Source: Eulemur rufifrons | Taxonomy: Eukaryota > Chordata > Mammalia > Primates > Lemuridae | Assembly (NCBI RefSeq): GCF_041146395.1 | Contig: NC_090999.1 | Location: 65,415,001 to 65,479,000, forward strand | Direction of reading: 5' to 3' | Length of the DNA stretch: 64,000 nucleotides | In this document: piece after piece, positions 12,976-25,405 of the stretch | Layout of the letters: every line of letters begins with the position of its first letter | Numbering within the stretch: position 1 is the stretch's first letter | The notes under the pieces: model-generated | Database searches by the model: none | What the model saw: only the letters and a program-made list of their open reading frames with translations | What the model was told of the DNA's origin: nothing | Made by a program: the position numbers and the translations under genes

Positions 12976-13690
12976 TTGTGTTAGTCTAGATCTTTTGGGA
13001 AACAAATGTGATAAAGGAATTAGGTGTGCAAGGGTTTATTGAGGGAAAAGCCTATGAGGAAAAATGGAGAGGGAGCTGGATGAGACAGGGAAAATCTTCG
13101 GACTGTGGTACAGGTTTGATTTCTGTGAAAAACATGAGGAAAAAAGGCCTTGGAGTGCAATGCCATTCTAAGATCATTTCATCAAGTTCCTTGGGTCAGT
13201 GAACCAAAATCACTCATGGAAGGAATACAACTCAGACAGGATATTATAAAAACATGCTATTGCCAGTAGTTTGTTTAATTTGTTCATTTGATTATTTCTT
13301 TTCCTTCTGTCTCCCTGGTTACAATGTAAGCCACTATATTCTATCACCACTATATCCAGTGCACATTAGGTGACCAATGGTAAATGCTCAACAAATACTT
13401 ATTAAATAAATGTTTAAATGCCCAATCAGGCTCTGAGGAAAACATGCATGACTGGCCTAAGATTATGTGTCAGGGATTTCCAGATTGTATCCTGACATAA
13501 GCACATGGGAATCCCAGGTGAAATCCCCGGGCTGGGAGCGGCCCACGGGAAGCACAGTGCAGACACTCGGTGATGGATCTTGAGCACAGCAGTCAAGGCC
13601 CTTGGCCAATCACGCTCCTTGCAGCAGGATATCTGAGAGGCACATTTTCATGTGAAGCACTAGAATTAAGAGCAGGGGTTTTTGTTGTTG
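12976..13690. other. Unassigned insertion inside the old L1, itself carrying IR arm A
   Basis: About 710 bp separates two L1 segments that are nearly adjacent in a standard L1. The parts flanking arm A (12976-13237 and 13525-13690) look like one repeat-like sequence (caagggtttattgaggg; ggccaatcacgctcc) split by arm A. I cannot name the family. Confidence 0.45.
13238..13524 (+). repeat. Inverted repeat, arm A (287 bp)
   Basis: Ungapped match to the reverse complement of 14590-14876, with 6 mismatches in 287 (97.9% by direct count). It contains an old L2-like 3' end (aatgctcaacaaatacttat). The match ends sharply at both sides: 13237 and 13525 do not pair. Confidence 0.97.
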
Positions 13691-14350
13691 TTGTTTTTAC
13701 TCAAGTGACTGCATTTATGTTTCTTTATACTTTTCTTATTAATTTCTAGTTTTAGTGCAGTGGAGTTAGAATTACAGCATGTGCTTTTCTTGCTTTTTGG
13801 AATAATTTGAGATTTTCTTTAGAGTCAGACGTGTGCTTAGTTGTTGGAAATGCTCCGTGGGCACTGGGAAAGAATGTTTGCAAGTTACATGGTTTTGTAT
13901 ACAAATTTCTTAAATAAATTTGTTTTTCATATCTTCTTATATTATTTATATTTTACTTATTTGTCCAGTAAAGAGTCAAGAAAAGTCATTTAAAATGACT
14001 AATATATCATCTCTATTAGTTTATCCTAAAAAGCTGTTGCATCTTAGTTCAATATATAAAGTTTCAAAGCCCTCTATTTTTCACTGTGGATTTTACTCTT
14101 CATCTGTAAAGATGACCATCTTTGTCCCATTTTTTAACATATTTTGCCTTGAATGACATTTTATATAACATTAATATTGCTCTGGCTGCTTTTTCTTTGC
14201 CTCTACTAGGAATGTATTTGCCCATTATTTTATTTTTAACATTTCTGCATTTACCCTGTTTTAAGTGTGTCTCCTGTAAATAGCATTGAGGTGCTATTGG
14301 TTGCCCATCCAACATTTATCCATTCAAACACTTACATTATTCACATCATT
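13691..14350 (-). mobile_element. Old L1, reverse orientation, third segment
   Basis: L1 ORF2 text resumes: ttaatttctagttttagtgc, ctccgtgggcactgggaaag, atattgctctggctgc and gtgtctcctgtaaatagc. It fills most of the spacer between the two inverted-repeat arms. Confidence 0.7.
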
Positions 14351-14589
14351 ATTTTCTAAGAGAACTCAGATTTTAATTAAATGACCACTCTCCTTCCTAT
14401 GGCCATCTGTATAGGAGCTGAATTCTGTTTGACCAAGGCTAATCATGTATATGGGCTACAATTCTGCATCTATTTGTTAATCTAGCTTTTTTACCTAAAG
14501 AAACTTTCTCAGTGTTTCTGGCAATGTGGAAGATACTCTAATCTTAAATTCCAGAACTGGAACTTGGTTTTTCCCTATCTTTATATGTC

Positions 14590-14876
14590 ATTTCACTTGG
14601 GATTCACATGTGCTTATGTCAGGATACAATCTGGAAACCCCTGACACATAATCTTAGGCCAGTCATGCATGTTTTCCTCAGAGCCTGATTGGGCATTTAA
14701 ACATTTATTTAATAAGTATTTGCTGAGCATTTACCATTGGTCACCTAATGTGCACTGGATATAGTGGTGATAGAATATAGTGGCTTACATTGTAACCAGG
14801 GAGACAGAAGGTAAAGAAATAATCAAATGAACAAATTAAACAAACTACTGGCAATAGCATGTTTTTGTAATATCCT
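14590..14876 (-). repeat. Inverted repeat, arm B (287 bp)
   Basis: Reverse-complement partner of 13238-13524. It lies beyond the L1 segment and 246 bp before a FAM81B exon. It probably represents the original copy, because arm A sits inside a nested insertion. Confidence 0.97.
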
Positions 14877-15122
14877 TAGGTCTCCCATGATCAAAAAGAA
14901 TATTATAGACAACAGGATGGAACACCCCCTGTTATTTGTTCCCTGAAGACAGTGTAACTATAACTGTGACTCATATTCACTTGAAAAAAAATCATTTTCA
15001 AATGCAATTGTGCTTTAGATTCAAGTCTGTTTGCTGGCTCACTTTAGGATTAAAGTATAATTAATGTAAATGCTGGTGGTTTTGTTCACACACAAAAAAG
15101 CTCCCTCTTGTACTTTCTTTAG

Positions 15123-15229
15123 GTAATGCAGCTCTTAGGAAAGATAGAGACGGCCAGTTCTGAGCTAATCTCCAATTTAAAGATGGTCCAGGGGGATTAT
15201 CGCCATGAAATGAACATTTTGGAATTCAA
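15123..15229 (+). CDS. FAM81B: FAM81B internal exon
   Basis: The acceptor is ctttctttag and the donor is TTCAA|gtaagt. The exon starts in phase 0 and encodes VMQLLGKIETASSELIS then NLKMVQGDYRHEMNILEF, with two bases (AA) of a lysine codon completed by the next exon. It lies about 250 bp beyond one arm of the inverted repeat (14590-14876). Confidence 0.85.
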
Positions 15230-16750
15230 GTAAGTGAATAGAAGATTTTTAATTCTGTTAAATGCATCCCAAAGAGTTTTGCCTAATGAAATCTTTGGCA
15301 TTACATAAAAACCTATCCCAGGAATTTGAATCTGGCCAAGAAATAAAGCAGCCAATAGATGCAGAGAATATTCTAAAGTAACTTGTACAATATTCATAAT
15401 AAAAGAAGAAATATGAATATTAATTTATCATTATCTTTGTTGGCATCTTAACTGAATTGACATGCTCATTCTAACCCTTCCTGTAATTTTAACTTATCAC
15501 CAATTGTATATTAAAATGCCTCAATCTAAAGCACTATTGAATATAAATTGATTCCCCAAGATTACCAACTATTTTTTAAAACAATTTTGATTTTCAAACT
15601 TTTCCTTTAAGATTTCTTCTAAGATTCTCTATTTACTCCTTTGCATTATTCCTTTTTAAGACTGATCTCTATTCCAGCTTACACTGTATTTTCCCCCTGA
15701 TCAATGGAGAAAGCAGTAAAGGAGACAGGGCTCCACAAACACTCAAATTTCTGGCCTCCTTATTCTCAAATGTCCCTTTCTTATTTAAATGACAACCATG
15801 TCCCAGGGTCCTGGGTGCAGGCAAAGGACAAAAGCAAAATTCTAGTCACTTGGATACTACCTTACTGTCCCCTGTATCCCTGTTCTTTTTCTTCTGTGTC
15901 TCATACCACTTGAGTTTAATACCTTGGTCAAATCCATACTCTGTTAATAATACTCTGCTTTCTCCATTTTTCTCTGTCTCTACCGTATTTTATTAAATCT
16001 AGTGCCTTTGACCATAAGAAGCACTATTATATTTTTGTACCTTTGAGACATGAAGCTAACAATTAAACCTGGCATACCCTCATTTTCAGACACCTCCTGA
16101 TTTTTGGAGATGTTAAAATGGGAAATACGTGTGTTTTAGAAGTTGATTAAAAACACAATAGTCATCACGAAAACTTGGAGAAGTAGATGGATTGAGTAAA
16201 CAGAAAATACCTACTTTCTTCTTATTCTAAGAAAGGATTTCTAGGTTCTTAAATTCTAGCACAATTAAGGTGCTCAGTAAATAGCTGTGTGATGCTTAAT
16301 CTAATACATTTAGCGTGGAATTAAGGCAAAAGTATCCAAAGGGAAAGTAGAAAAGTAATCTGTTTCTGAATATACAGATTAAGGATTGATTTTATAGGGA
16401 AGAGATGGGATTTATAATCTGGATTGGAAGACTAACTTAAAGGGATAAAATATATGAACAAATGGAAAAGAGGGAAAAAAACATTTGAGATCTAGGGCTG
16501 ACTGCTTCATTAACGATAACGCTTATTTTTTTCTGTCTTCAGTACTGTGGGAAATCAGCTTCAGACCAGATATCTAAATAGTTAAATCTGAATCTGGACA
16601 CTTTTATGATAGTGTGAACTTGCATCTTTTTCTCACTTAAGTAATAACGTCTTAAATTTTCAGTAGTATTACCAGAGGTAGCAGTAAATCTGTAAATCAT
16701 ATTATCCCCATGCAAATATTTAATGAGCTCTAATAATTCATTTAGTTATA
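15230..16750. other. FAM81B intron, nothing recognised
   Basis: AT-rich intron with scattered frames under 70 residues. No repeat family or RNA gene could be supported. Confidence 0.4.
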
Positions 16751-16759
16751 CAATTGATT

Positions 16760-17880
<1,121 letters not shown>

Positions 17881-18914
17881 TAAGAGAAAGTAAGGCAGAT
17901 AGGGTGTTTTTGTTTTCAATCAGAACACTTTGTTTTAATCTGGTTTATTAGATTTTAGCTTTTAGCAAGGTTAACTTTGAACAAAAATAGGAATAAATAG
18001 TTCCACAACTTAAAAAAAAGTGTATAAATTGCTGCTGTTAGGATTTTGAGGTATACTTAAATTTAAAATTAAAATAGGGTATATAATTTGCTTTTCTTTT
18101 TTTAAAGAAAGAACTATCTCTGAACAAAGGGATTAACTTTTAAATAAAAGCATTTTAATAACATTAAAGGTTAAGTTTAATTAAGCAACTTTCCCATTTT
18201 GAAACTTTAACAAAATCAACTTTAATGGTCAAAACAAAGCTTACATTTTGTATTGAACTTAAGAGCCACAGTATTGTCTGGGGGTTTTCTAGTAAATTCC
18301 TGGGATTTGGGCACTGATCACTAGACCTAATAAAGAGAAGAGTGTGGAACCCCCCCACTCTGCCTCCTCCTGCCAGAAGGGTCTCAGTCAGATGTTCAGA
18401 TAAGTAATGTCCTAAGCCAACAATGTAGTGCTTACATGGCAAGAGTCTTGGCCATCAGGAAATGAAGCTGTCTTTTAACAAGGGCTTGGCAGGGGCAGCA
18501 CCTGCCAGTCACTCCCTAGATAGCTCTTATTGCTGATGCTTGTTTAGTAGGCAGTGATTTAAAAGAAAAGAAAAAGCATTTGGTCAATGAAGCAAATGCA
18601 TAGACCCAAATCTTTTCATCCAACTTTAAAAATGCTACCATAGTAGAAAGTTAAAAACTATCCAAGGCAGGGATATGTCTCACCCATCGTTGTATCCTTA
18701 GCACTCAGCACATTCAAAAGCAAGTAGAAGCCAATGAATGAATGAATGAATGAATGATTTTTGAGCGCCTATAGTGTGTAAATTGTGTCTTGGAATAGCC
18801 AAAGATATAATCCTCACCACATACAGTTGGGGAGAAAACAAATAAGTGAAAAGCTAAACACAGGAAAAGTAAAAGTTAAGACAATGTTAAATGAGATATA
18901 TTAGTAGACAGAAA
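17881..18914. other. FAM81B intron with (AATG)n
   Basis: No gene or transposon was recognised. A short (AATG)n microsatellite of about six units lies at 18733-18757. Confidence 0.5.
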
Positions 18915-19135
18915 TAACAAATATAATAGTTGTCATTTATAAAGCCCTACTATTTACTAAGCACTCAAAATTCTTACTGTACCCAGCTCTGCAGGGTGGA
19001 TCTTAACCCCATTTAAAGATGAGAATATTTATAATCATGGAGATCAAGTAATTTGCCCAAAGTCACATAGCTAGAAACTATCTAACTGCAAAGTTCAGGT
19101 TGTTTTTATCAATTTATGATGCCTCCATCTCATGA
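18915..19135 (+). mobile_element. MIR SINE
   Basis: MIR order is clear: catttataaagccctacta, ttactaagcactcaaaat, ccccatttaaagatgagaat, tttgcccaaagtcacatagc and tagaaactatctaactg. Confidence 0.82.
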
Positions 19136-19988
19136 CTCTACTTATTGATAAATTAATTGTGCCACAGAAATTTAGGAAAGGGAAAGATTACATCTGCTAT
19201 GAAGCTATTGGGATTTGAGCTCCAGTACAATTTAGAATGACCAAGGAACAAAAGTCTTCCTATCAGAGTAGAGGTAGAATTGCTTTTTAGTTAGTGTCAC
19301 TAATTGGAAATCACAGAACATTAAGAAGAAATTAGTTTAAGAGAGTTCTACCTATAGTTATGTAAACTTAGTAGAAAAACAATATTTCTTGAAATTAATT
19401 TCTTGCCTCTGATGTGCAACTTAAAATCTGAGACTCAATCTCCAAAGAAGTAATAGTGCATGATCTATCTTATGTTCTTTTTCAAATATGATTACAAAAA
19501 CTGAAAATATCTTCTGTTTATCAGCTTATCAAAAGCCACTAATTCTTTTTACATTCATGCTTAGCCAAAGCCACTATCTGAATTCTTGAAGGCCTAATAG
19601 TAGTAACAGTTTCCAAGAATTCAAAATCTTCATGTCTTCTAGGAAAGTTCGCTCAATGGATGTTTGTAAATAAAAGACACTGGGTTTGGGACATAAGTGA
19701 ACTGGCAAAACTGGGCTGGGGTGGAGCCATGTCCCCAGTTACATATGTCAGCCATGACCATGATGGTCACTCTGCCCTCACCGTTACCCCTCACCACAGC
19801 TCTCTTCCTGGGCTCTGCCGTGTCTGCAGGTCTTCATTCAATTCTCCTTTTCCCTTTTCTTTCTCCCTTACAATTGCCCTTAGCATATATTTTAACCTGA
19901 TTCCATCAGTATAAAATTTTTAAAACAAAACAAACGAGAAAACAACCAATATCCCACATAATCCTGGTGAAGTCTCTAGCCATAATTT
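19136..19988. other. FAM81B intron, nothing recognised
   Basis: Unique-looking sequence. Two overlapping short frames at 19660-19914 have no splice context. Confidence 0.4.
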
Positions 19989-20003
19989 AAAAGTCTAACT
20001 TTT

Positions 20004-20303
20004 GGCCAGGCACAGTGGCTCATGCTTGTAATCTCAGCATTTTGGGAGGCTGAGGCAGGAGGATCAACTGAGGCCAGGTGTTCAAAATCAGGCTGGGCAA
20101 CACAGTGAGACCCCATCTCTTAAAAAATTTCTTTTTTTTAATTAGCTAGGCATGGTGGTGTGTGCCTGTAGTCCCGGCTACTCAGGAGGCTGAGGCAGGA
20201 GGAAGGCTTAAGCCCAGGAATTCAAGGCTGCAATGAGCTATGATCATGCCACTGCACTCTAGCCCAGGCGACAGAGACCCTGTCTCTAAGAAAACAAATA
20301 AAT
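20004..20303 (+). mobile_element. Alu SINE (AluJ-like) with 15-bp TSD
   Basis: Full-length dimer, ggccaggcacagtggctca to a tail of aaaacaaataaataa. The direct repeat AAAAGTCTAACTTTT flanks it at 19989-20003 and 20304-20318, so both ends are exact. The divergence looks AluJ-like. Confidence 0.95.
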
Positions 20304-20319
20304 AAAAGTCTAACTTTTG

Positions 20320-21760
20320 TGTTTTGAGGAAAAGAAAAGAAAAAGCTATCTATCTACCGTCATATAGCTATATCTTACACCTATTGAAATAGAAGATTTG
20401 GGAACTAAAATGTGAATGTCATCCAAGATAAATTCAAATTATTGAGATTACAACTATACATTCTATAAATTAACTAAATTATGACAAATCATGCCCATTA
20501 TGTTAGAAAAAAAGCCTAAGCAAAGGAAAAGATTTACACAAACCTTATTTTACTTATCTTTTTTATGTTTCAAGAAGCTTGATTTTTTTAAAAAATGCTT
20601 TCATATTTTAATAAATTACCAACAGACAGAGTCTGACTTCTGATTGTTACTAGGAAAGTGAATCTCCAATTACAGGCAAAACTTGTAATAAAAGGATCAA
20701 AGTATTAATTCATTCTTTATGGCTTTATTTTAATTTCAGAATTTCAATTACTGATATGCTTTTTCAGAACTATTACTTGGGCACATTAATGGTTCCTTGG
20801 TTTTCAGAGGGATGTTAATATTTTTCCAGTAGTAAGAGAGTCAGCACTCTCATTTATTTACACAGTAAAGGTGAGCACCAAAGGCTGGATTCTCAACTGT
20901 AAAGCTATCTCTTAATTATGTGGGGATTTACTGTCCCCCTTCACCATCACTGTTAATTAATATTTCCACCAGAGACAGGCAAGGAAGATGAAAATCAAAG
21001 CAGATTAGGTTTCTAAATAGCTTGACAAGCTTGTGATTTGTTATTTGCCAGCAACCTTAATGAAAGGTATTTAATGAGAAAGAATGATTCATTTGTTCAT
21101 TTAGTCAACAACTATTTGTTGAGCACTTACTGTATTCCAGGCATTGTTCACAGCCATGAACAAAGCGAAATCCTTGCTTTCATGGAGCTTAAGTTCAAGT
21201 GGAGGAAATAGTATACAAATTAGTTTATATCAGATGGTGATGGACATTTTGGAGAAAAAGGAGGGTAAGGGAATAGGGGGTGTCTAGTGAGGAGGAAGAG
21301 TCCTATTTTTTTAGGGTGGTCAAAAAAAAAAAGGCTTCTGTGATAAGGTAGTGCTTGAACATAAATCTGAATGAAATGAGGCTAGGAGCCATTAGATATT
21401 CTGAGGAAGAGTGTTCTGGATACAGAAAGCGACTGGCTAAAATGAGGTAGTCCAGTTATCAGTGGGCGGGCTTATTTGTTTAAAATCTAACAGCTGTTAG
21501 CCAATAGCACAGGTGACTGGGAATCATAATCAGACTAAGAACAGGAGGAGAAGCCAATTTCCTCTTTGTCAATGCTAAGGTACTCAACATTGAATCAAGA
21601 TATGCTTCATATCTATGTGAAAAATAATCCCTCTCTGCATCAAAAATAATGTGAGAATTCAGAAAGGATGAAGATCAGAATTTAGCTATTACACTGTAAG
21701 TAACATAACTATTGGAAAATTAACTTGTAACACTTACCCCATTCCTTGGTTTCATTATCT
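20320..21760. other. FAM81B intron, mostly unassigned
   Basis: An ancient L2-like fragment (tttgttgagcacttactg; catggagcttaagttcaag) at about 21085-21210 is the only repeat I can suggest. No exon or RNA gene was seen. Confidence 0.45.
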
Positions 21761-21763
21761 AAG

Positions 21764-21980
21764 TCATGGTTTCTCAACCTCGGCACTATTGGTATTTTGC
21801 CTGAGTAATTCTTTGTTGTGGGGCTTTCTTATGGATTGTAAGATGTTTAGCAGCACCCTTAGTCTCTACCCACTAGATACTAGTAAGCACCTCCCAGGTA
21901 TAACAATCAAAAATGTCCGCAGACACCACCAAATGTCTCCGGTGGTGGGAGCAAAATTGCTCCCAGTTGAAAGCTATTGG
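21764..21980 (-). mobile_element. hAT-Charlie-type MITE (MER5/MER58 group)
   Basis: Terminal text ggtttctcaacctcggcac resembles the inverted end cagtggttctcaacc. Internal phrases ttgttgtggggctttcttat, gatgtttagcagcaccct and ccaaatgtctccggtgg match the reverse strand of a common mammalian hAT MITE. The exact family name is uncertain. Confidence 0.75.
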
Positions 21981-22847
21981 CCTAAGAATGTAAATAAGTT
22001 CACAGAACTTGTCTTTCCTGACTATTAGCCCAAACACACTTTCGAGAGAGCAAGAGAGGCATGAATATGTAGTGTTTGTCCAGAATGTCTTCAGCAATTT
22101 CCAATGATAAATGTCAAAAACTAAATTATCTGGACGTGATTTTGCCTGAAAACATCAGAGCAATTATTTATTTTCATCGTAACTACCACACACTGTAAGG
22201 TAGTCTGAATATATTCAATAACAAACAAAATGCATTGTTCCTGCCACTCTAATGGTTTTGGCTATTCTAAAAGGGAATTTGAAATTGACATCTTACCATG
22301 AGCAATTTACATGCAGAAAACACACAGAAACCCCACACAAGTCCCCGGGCCTCACCCCATCTCTCCTGTCTCATACCTCTCAGTCAATTCCGATGTGGAT
22401 TCCCCTCCCCACTCAAACCCTCAGCCACTCCACAGTGACTTTTAGAATTGATGGTACATGATTCTATTTTTTAAATTTCTATAATATCTTCTACTTCCAT
22501 TTTTAAAAAATCCTCCATTCTCTATTATAATACTCCTATGGTGTGTCATCTTGATGGGTCTCATAGGTCCCTTCCTGCAGCTCTAATGACTTCTGGTTTT
22601 GCCCCATATGAATAATTCAGTGTCTCTTTAAGCATCCCCCCCTGCCCCCCGCCAAAAAACATCCACTTACATAGATCCATTGGTGGCAATGGGAATTTAC
22701 TGAAGGTTTCACCCAAGACAAAGACAATCTAAATTTGGGCGCTGCTTTTCCAAAGTTCTGCCTCTGCCTTTTCTCTCCTCTGCTAGACAATGTAGGTCCT
22801 CTCTGCCCAGCTCCTCTCCCAGCCTCACAGTGGTGCTTACAGAGCAG
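21981..22847. other. FAM81B intron, nothing recognised
   Basis: Includes a C-rich stretch (22637-22652) but no recognised repeat, exon or RNA gene. Confidence 0.4.
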
Positions 22848-23155
22848 GGTTCAGCCACCTACCCCGCCAGCCACATCTGCCCACAGCTGAGGATGGTTTT
22901 TATACTTTCTAATAATGGAAAAATTATATTTCATGACATGTGAATATTATTAAATATATGAAATTTCAATTTCAGTGTACATAAAATTTGATGAGAACAT
23001 AGGCATACTCATTTGTTTACGTATCATCTGTGGCTGCCTTTTCACTGCCATGGCTCCGTTGAGTGGTTTGCAGCAGAGACCACATGGCCTATAATACCTA
23101 AAATATTTACTATCTGGCCCTTTACAGAAAAAGTTGCTGACCCCTACCATAAAGT
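22848..23155 (+). mobile_element. hAT-Charlie-type element
   Basis: The right end ctatctggccctttacagaa, then aaaagttgctgacccct, together with tttgtttacgtatcatctg and gcagagaccacatggcc, is the familiar end of an abundant mammalian Charlie-type element. The left part is diverged. The - strand frame of 154 codons (22950-23414) that overlaps it is not a gene. Confidence 0.8.
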
Positions 23156-23536
23156 AATACTCCCCACCCCAAGTGGACTTATCAAAGTATTTCCTCCACA
23201 CAAATGAGCTCTGGGCCCCGAGAGCTATTCTGTATGGACAACAATGCATTTCTGCATGGCTGTGGTTAGCTCCGAGCTGGCAGTGCTCCTGTCGCTGTGT
23301 GTGTATGTATTTTAGGGTGTGCAGAGGGGTGTTGACAGTAGCTGGACTGAATGAACTAAAGCTCGGGGGAGGGACATGGAGTGTACTTACCACGCCTTCC
23401 CTGCCCCACGTCACCCCCTAAGTACTTGAGTACGCACTGAGTTTCATCTCAAAACACTGCAGACTTTTTCGACACTAAAGTTTTGTTTTATGTTTAAATT
23501 CACTTATTAAAAGAGAAAAAACCATTTTTCCCTTAG

Positions 23537-23672
23537 ATTTAATTCCCTTTCAACTAATCTGTATGAAGATGTTGAGAATAATCAAAAATGGGCAGAAAAC
23601 CAGTTCATCAAATATAGAAAAGACCACCTGGGCCATATAAATGAATGTCTGAAGGTCCTGCAGGAGAAGCTG
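23537..23672 (+). CDS. FAM81B: FAM81B internal exon
   Basis: The acceptor is tttttcccttag and the donor is CTG|gtaagg. The first base completes the lysine codon left by the previous exon. The exon then encodes 45 residues, beginning FNSLSTNLYEDVENNQKW and ending HINECLKVLQEKL. The sequence is amphipathic and helical, continuing the coiled coil. Confidence 0.86.
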
Positions 23673-23859
23673 GTAAGGAGCTGGGTTAATCCGTGAAGTA
23701 AGCAGCTGCATGCTCATTGCCCGGATGTGTGCAACGAGTAAGGTCTGGAAGGTAGCACTTCAACATTACAGTCATCTTCACTGCCTCAGTAACGTTTTTT
23801 TTTAAAGCGCCACAACAGGAGTCCAGAGGCCTGTCTTCTGGTCTTTGCTATTCCCCAAC

Positions 23860-24060
23860 TCTGCGAACCTACATTTCTCAGAGTATGCTCTACCTGTGCC
23901 ATAATAATCTGGAGAGATTTGGTTTTTTTTAAAGTATAGATTCCCACCCCGGACCTGGGGAGTCTGACTCTCTGGGGGCCTGCTCTGGGCATCGGTGGTT
24001 ACAGACGAGCTGCCAGGGTGACGTGCAGATACAAGAAAGCTTGAACACTTCTGCTTAGGT
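23860..24060. mobile_element. hAT MITE remnant (MER20/MER5-like)
   Basis: Text such as tctcagagtatgctctacc, aagtatagattcccacccc and gtctgactctctgggggcc follows a hAT MITE, but divergence is high and the ends are not sharp. Confidence 0.5.
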
Positions 24061-24675
24061 CAAAGGTTTTCAAAACTCATTTTTCAGGTCAGACATGTAA
24101 ATACAGCCCCAAGCTTTGGGGTGAGGCTACCAAGATATATGAGAAATATACTTACTTCTGGGCTCCCCTCTCCCACTGCAACCGGCACATCCAACCCAAT
24201 GGGGACGGTGGCACGGGGCCATCACCGTGGTCAGTGGCTTCCAGTCCTGCAGATGATTCAAATAAGGAGTTTTGAGAACTTATGTGGAGGGGCGTCAGGC
24301 AAAGACAGCTCAGTCAATAATGCCCCTACCTAAATTTATAAATAACCGATAGAATGAGAAAGGAGTCCAACAGCTTTATCACTGATACAGCCATCCAAGT
24401 ATGTGCAGTGACATCTGCAGCCGCCAGGTGGGCCTGTTAGTTCTTCACCCCTGAATTAGGCAGATTCCTCTACCACACAGGCAGCACTAGGGGACCACGG
24501 GGTCACCTTGCAGGCATTAAGCCTCCCACCACAAGGAAGAGAGAGATGGGAATGTACCATTCCTGAGGCGGGCAGGGCCAAGGAGAGGAGAACCAAAGAG
24601 GCCAGTCATGCCCAGCTCCTGCTCCAAATTCCCTGTGGGGAAGTGAGGCAAGGAGCTAATTAGCCTAATGCAGTC

Positions 24676-24825
24676 TCCACCCCGGCTGCACATTAGAATC
24701 ACCTGGAGAGCTTTTAAACCCTATCAATTCCTGCACTCCATCACAGACCAATTAAATCAGAATTTCTGGGGGTGGGGTATGATCCAGGTGATTCTAATAA
24801 ACAATTGGCGTGGAGCGTCACTACT
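24676..24825 (+). mobile_element. hAT MITE (MER5-like)
   Basis: Clear phrases: gctgcacattagaatcacct, gagcttttaaaccctatcaa, cagaccaattaaatcagaat, ttctgggggtggggtatg and ccaggtgattctaataaac. The outermost ends are eroded. Confidence 0.8.
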
Positions 24826-25209
24826 CTAGCTGAAATCTGTCCCCATGGAGATCTGAAGCTCAAGGGAGCATGTTCACGGAGCTCAGGGAAAGTGGTATCT
24901 AAAATGTGTTCCTTTGCTACACTTCTTTAAACACTAGACTAAAATTCCAAATCCTCAAGGCATTTCAGCAAGCCTACAGCCCTTTTCTTTTCTTCCCTAA
25001 CATGCAGAATTCCAGAAACCACAAATGCACAAGTTCAAACAAAAGGATTAACTCTTACACTTATGAACAGTTTTAGATACAAGGGAACTTGGTTTCAATT
25101 TGCAGGCTTAGCATGGAAAAATGAATGTTAAAAACATTTTCTCTAAGCCGAAATATAAATCTACATAAGTTTTCTTTTCCGCAGTTTTATCACATGATCT
25201 CTTTTGTAG

Positions 25210-25405
25210 GAAAAGTCTGAAAATAAAATGGAAGAAAAATGGCTGCAACTTTCAAGCAAATTAGAGAATTTCATTAACACAGAGAAACAAGAAGCGCACC
25301 TAAGCAAAGTAAAGCATGTAGAAAATAAATTATCCAAAAAGATGAACCAAATGGAGAAGCAGATCTGGGGTGAATTAGAGAAAATGCAGAATGAATATCA
25401 GTCAG
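25210..25405 (+). CDS. FAM81B: FAM81B internal exon
   Basis: The acceptor is tctcttttgtag and the donor is CAGTCAG|gtgaga. The exon encodes 65 residues from EKSENKMEEKWLQLSSKLE to KQIWGELEKMQNEYQS plus the first base of a glycine codon. It is rich in K, E and Q with leucine or methionine at heptad spacing, as in an uninterrupted coiled coil. An open frame that begins at an internal ATG and reads through the donor into the intron is not the real coding extent. Confidence 0.87.

Noticed and set aside
22950..23414. 154-codon open frame on the - strand, the longest in the window
   Set aside because: It overlaps a hAT-Charlie-type element, has no recognisable domain and no splice context; open by chance.
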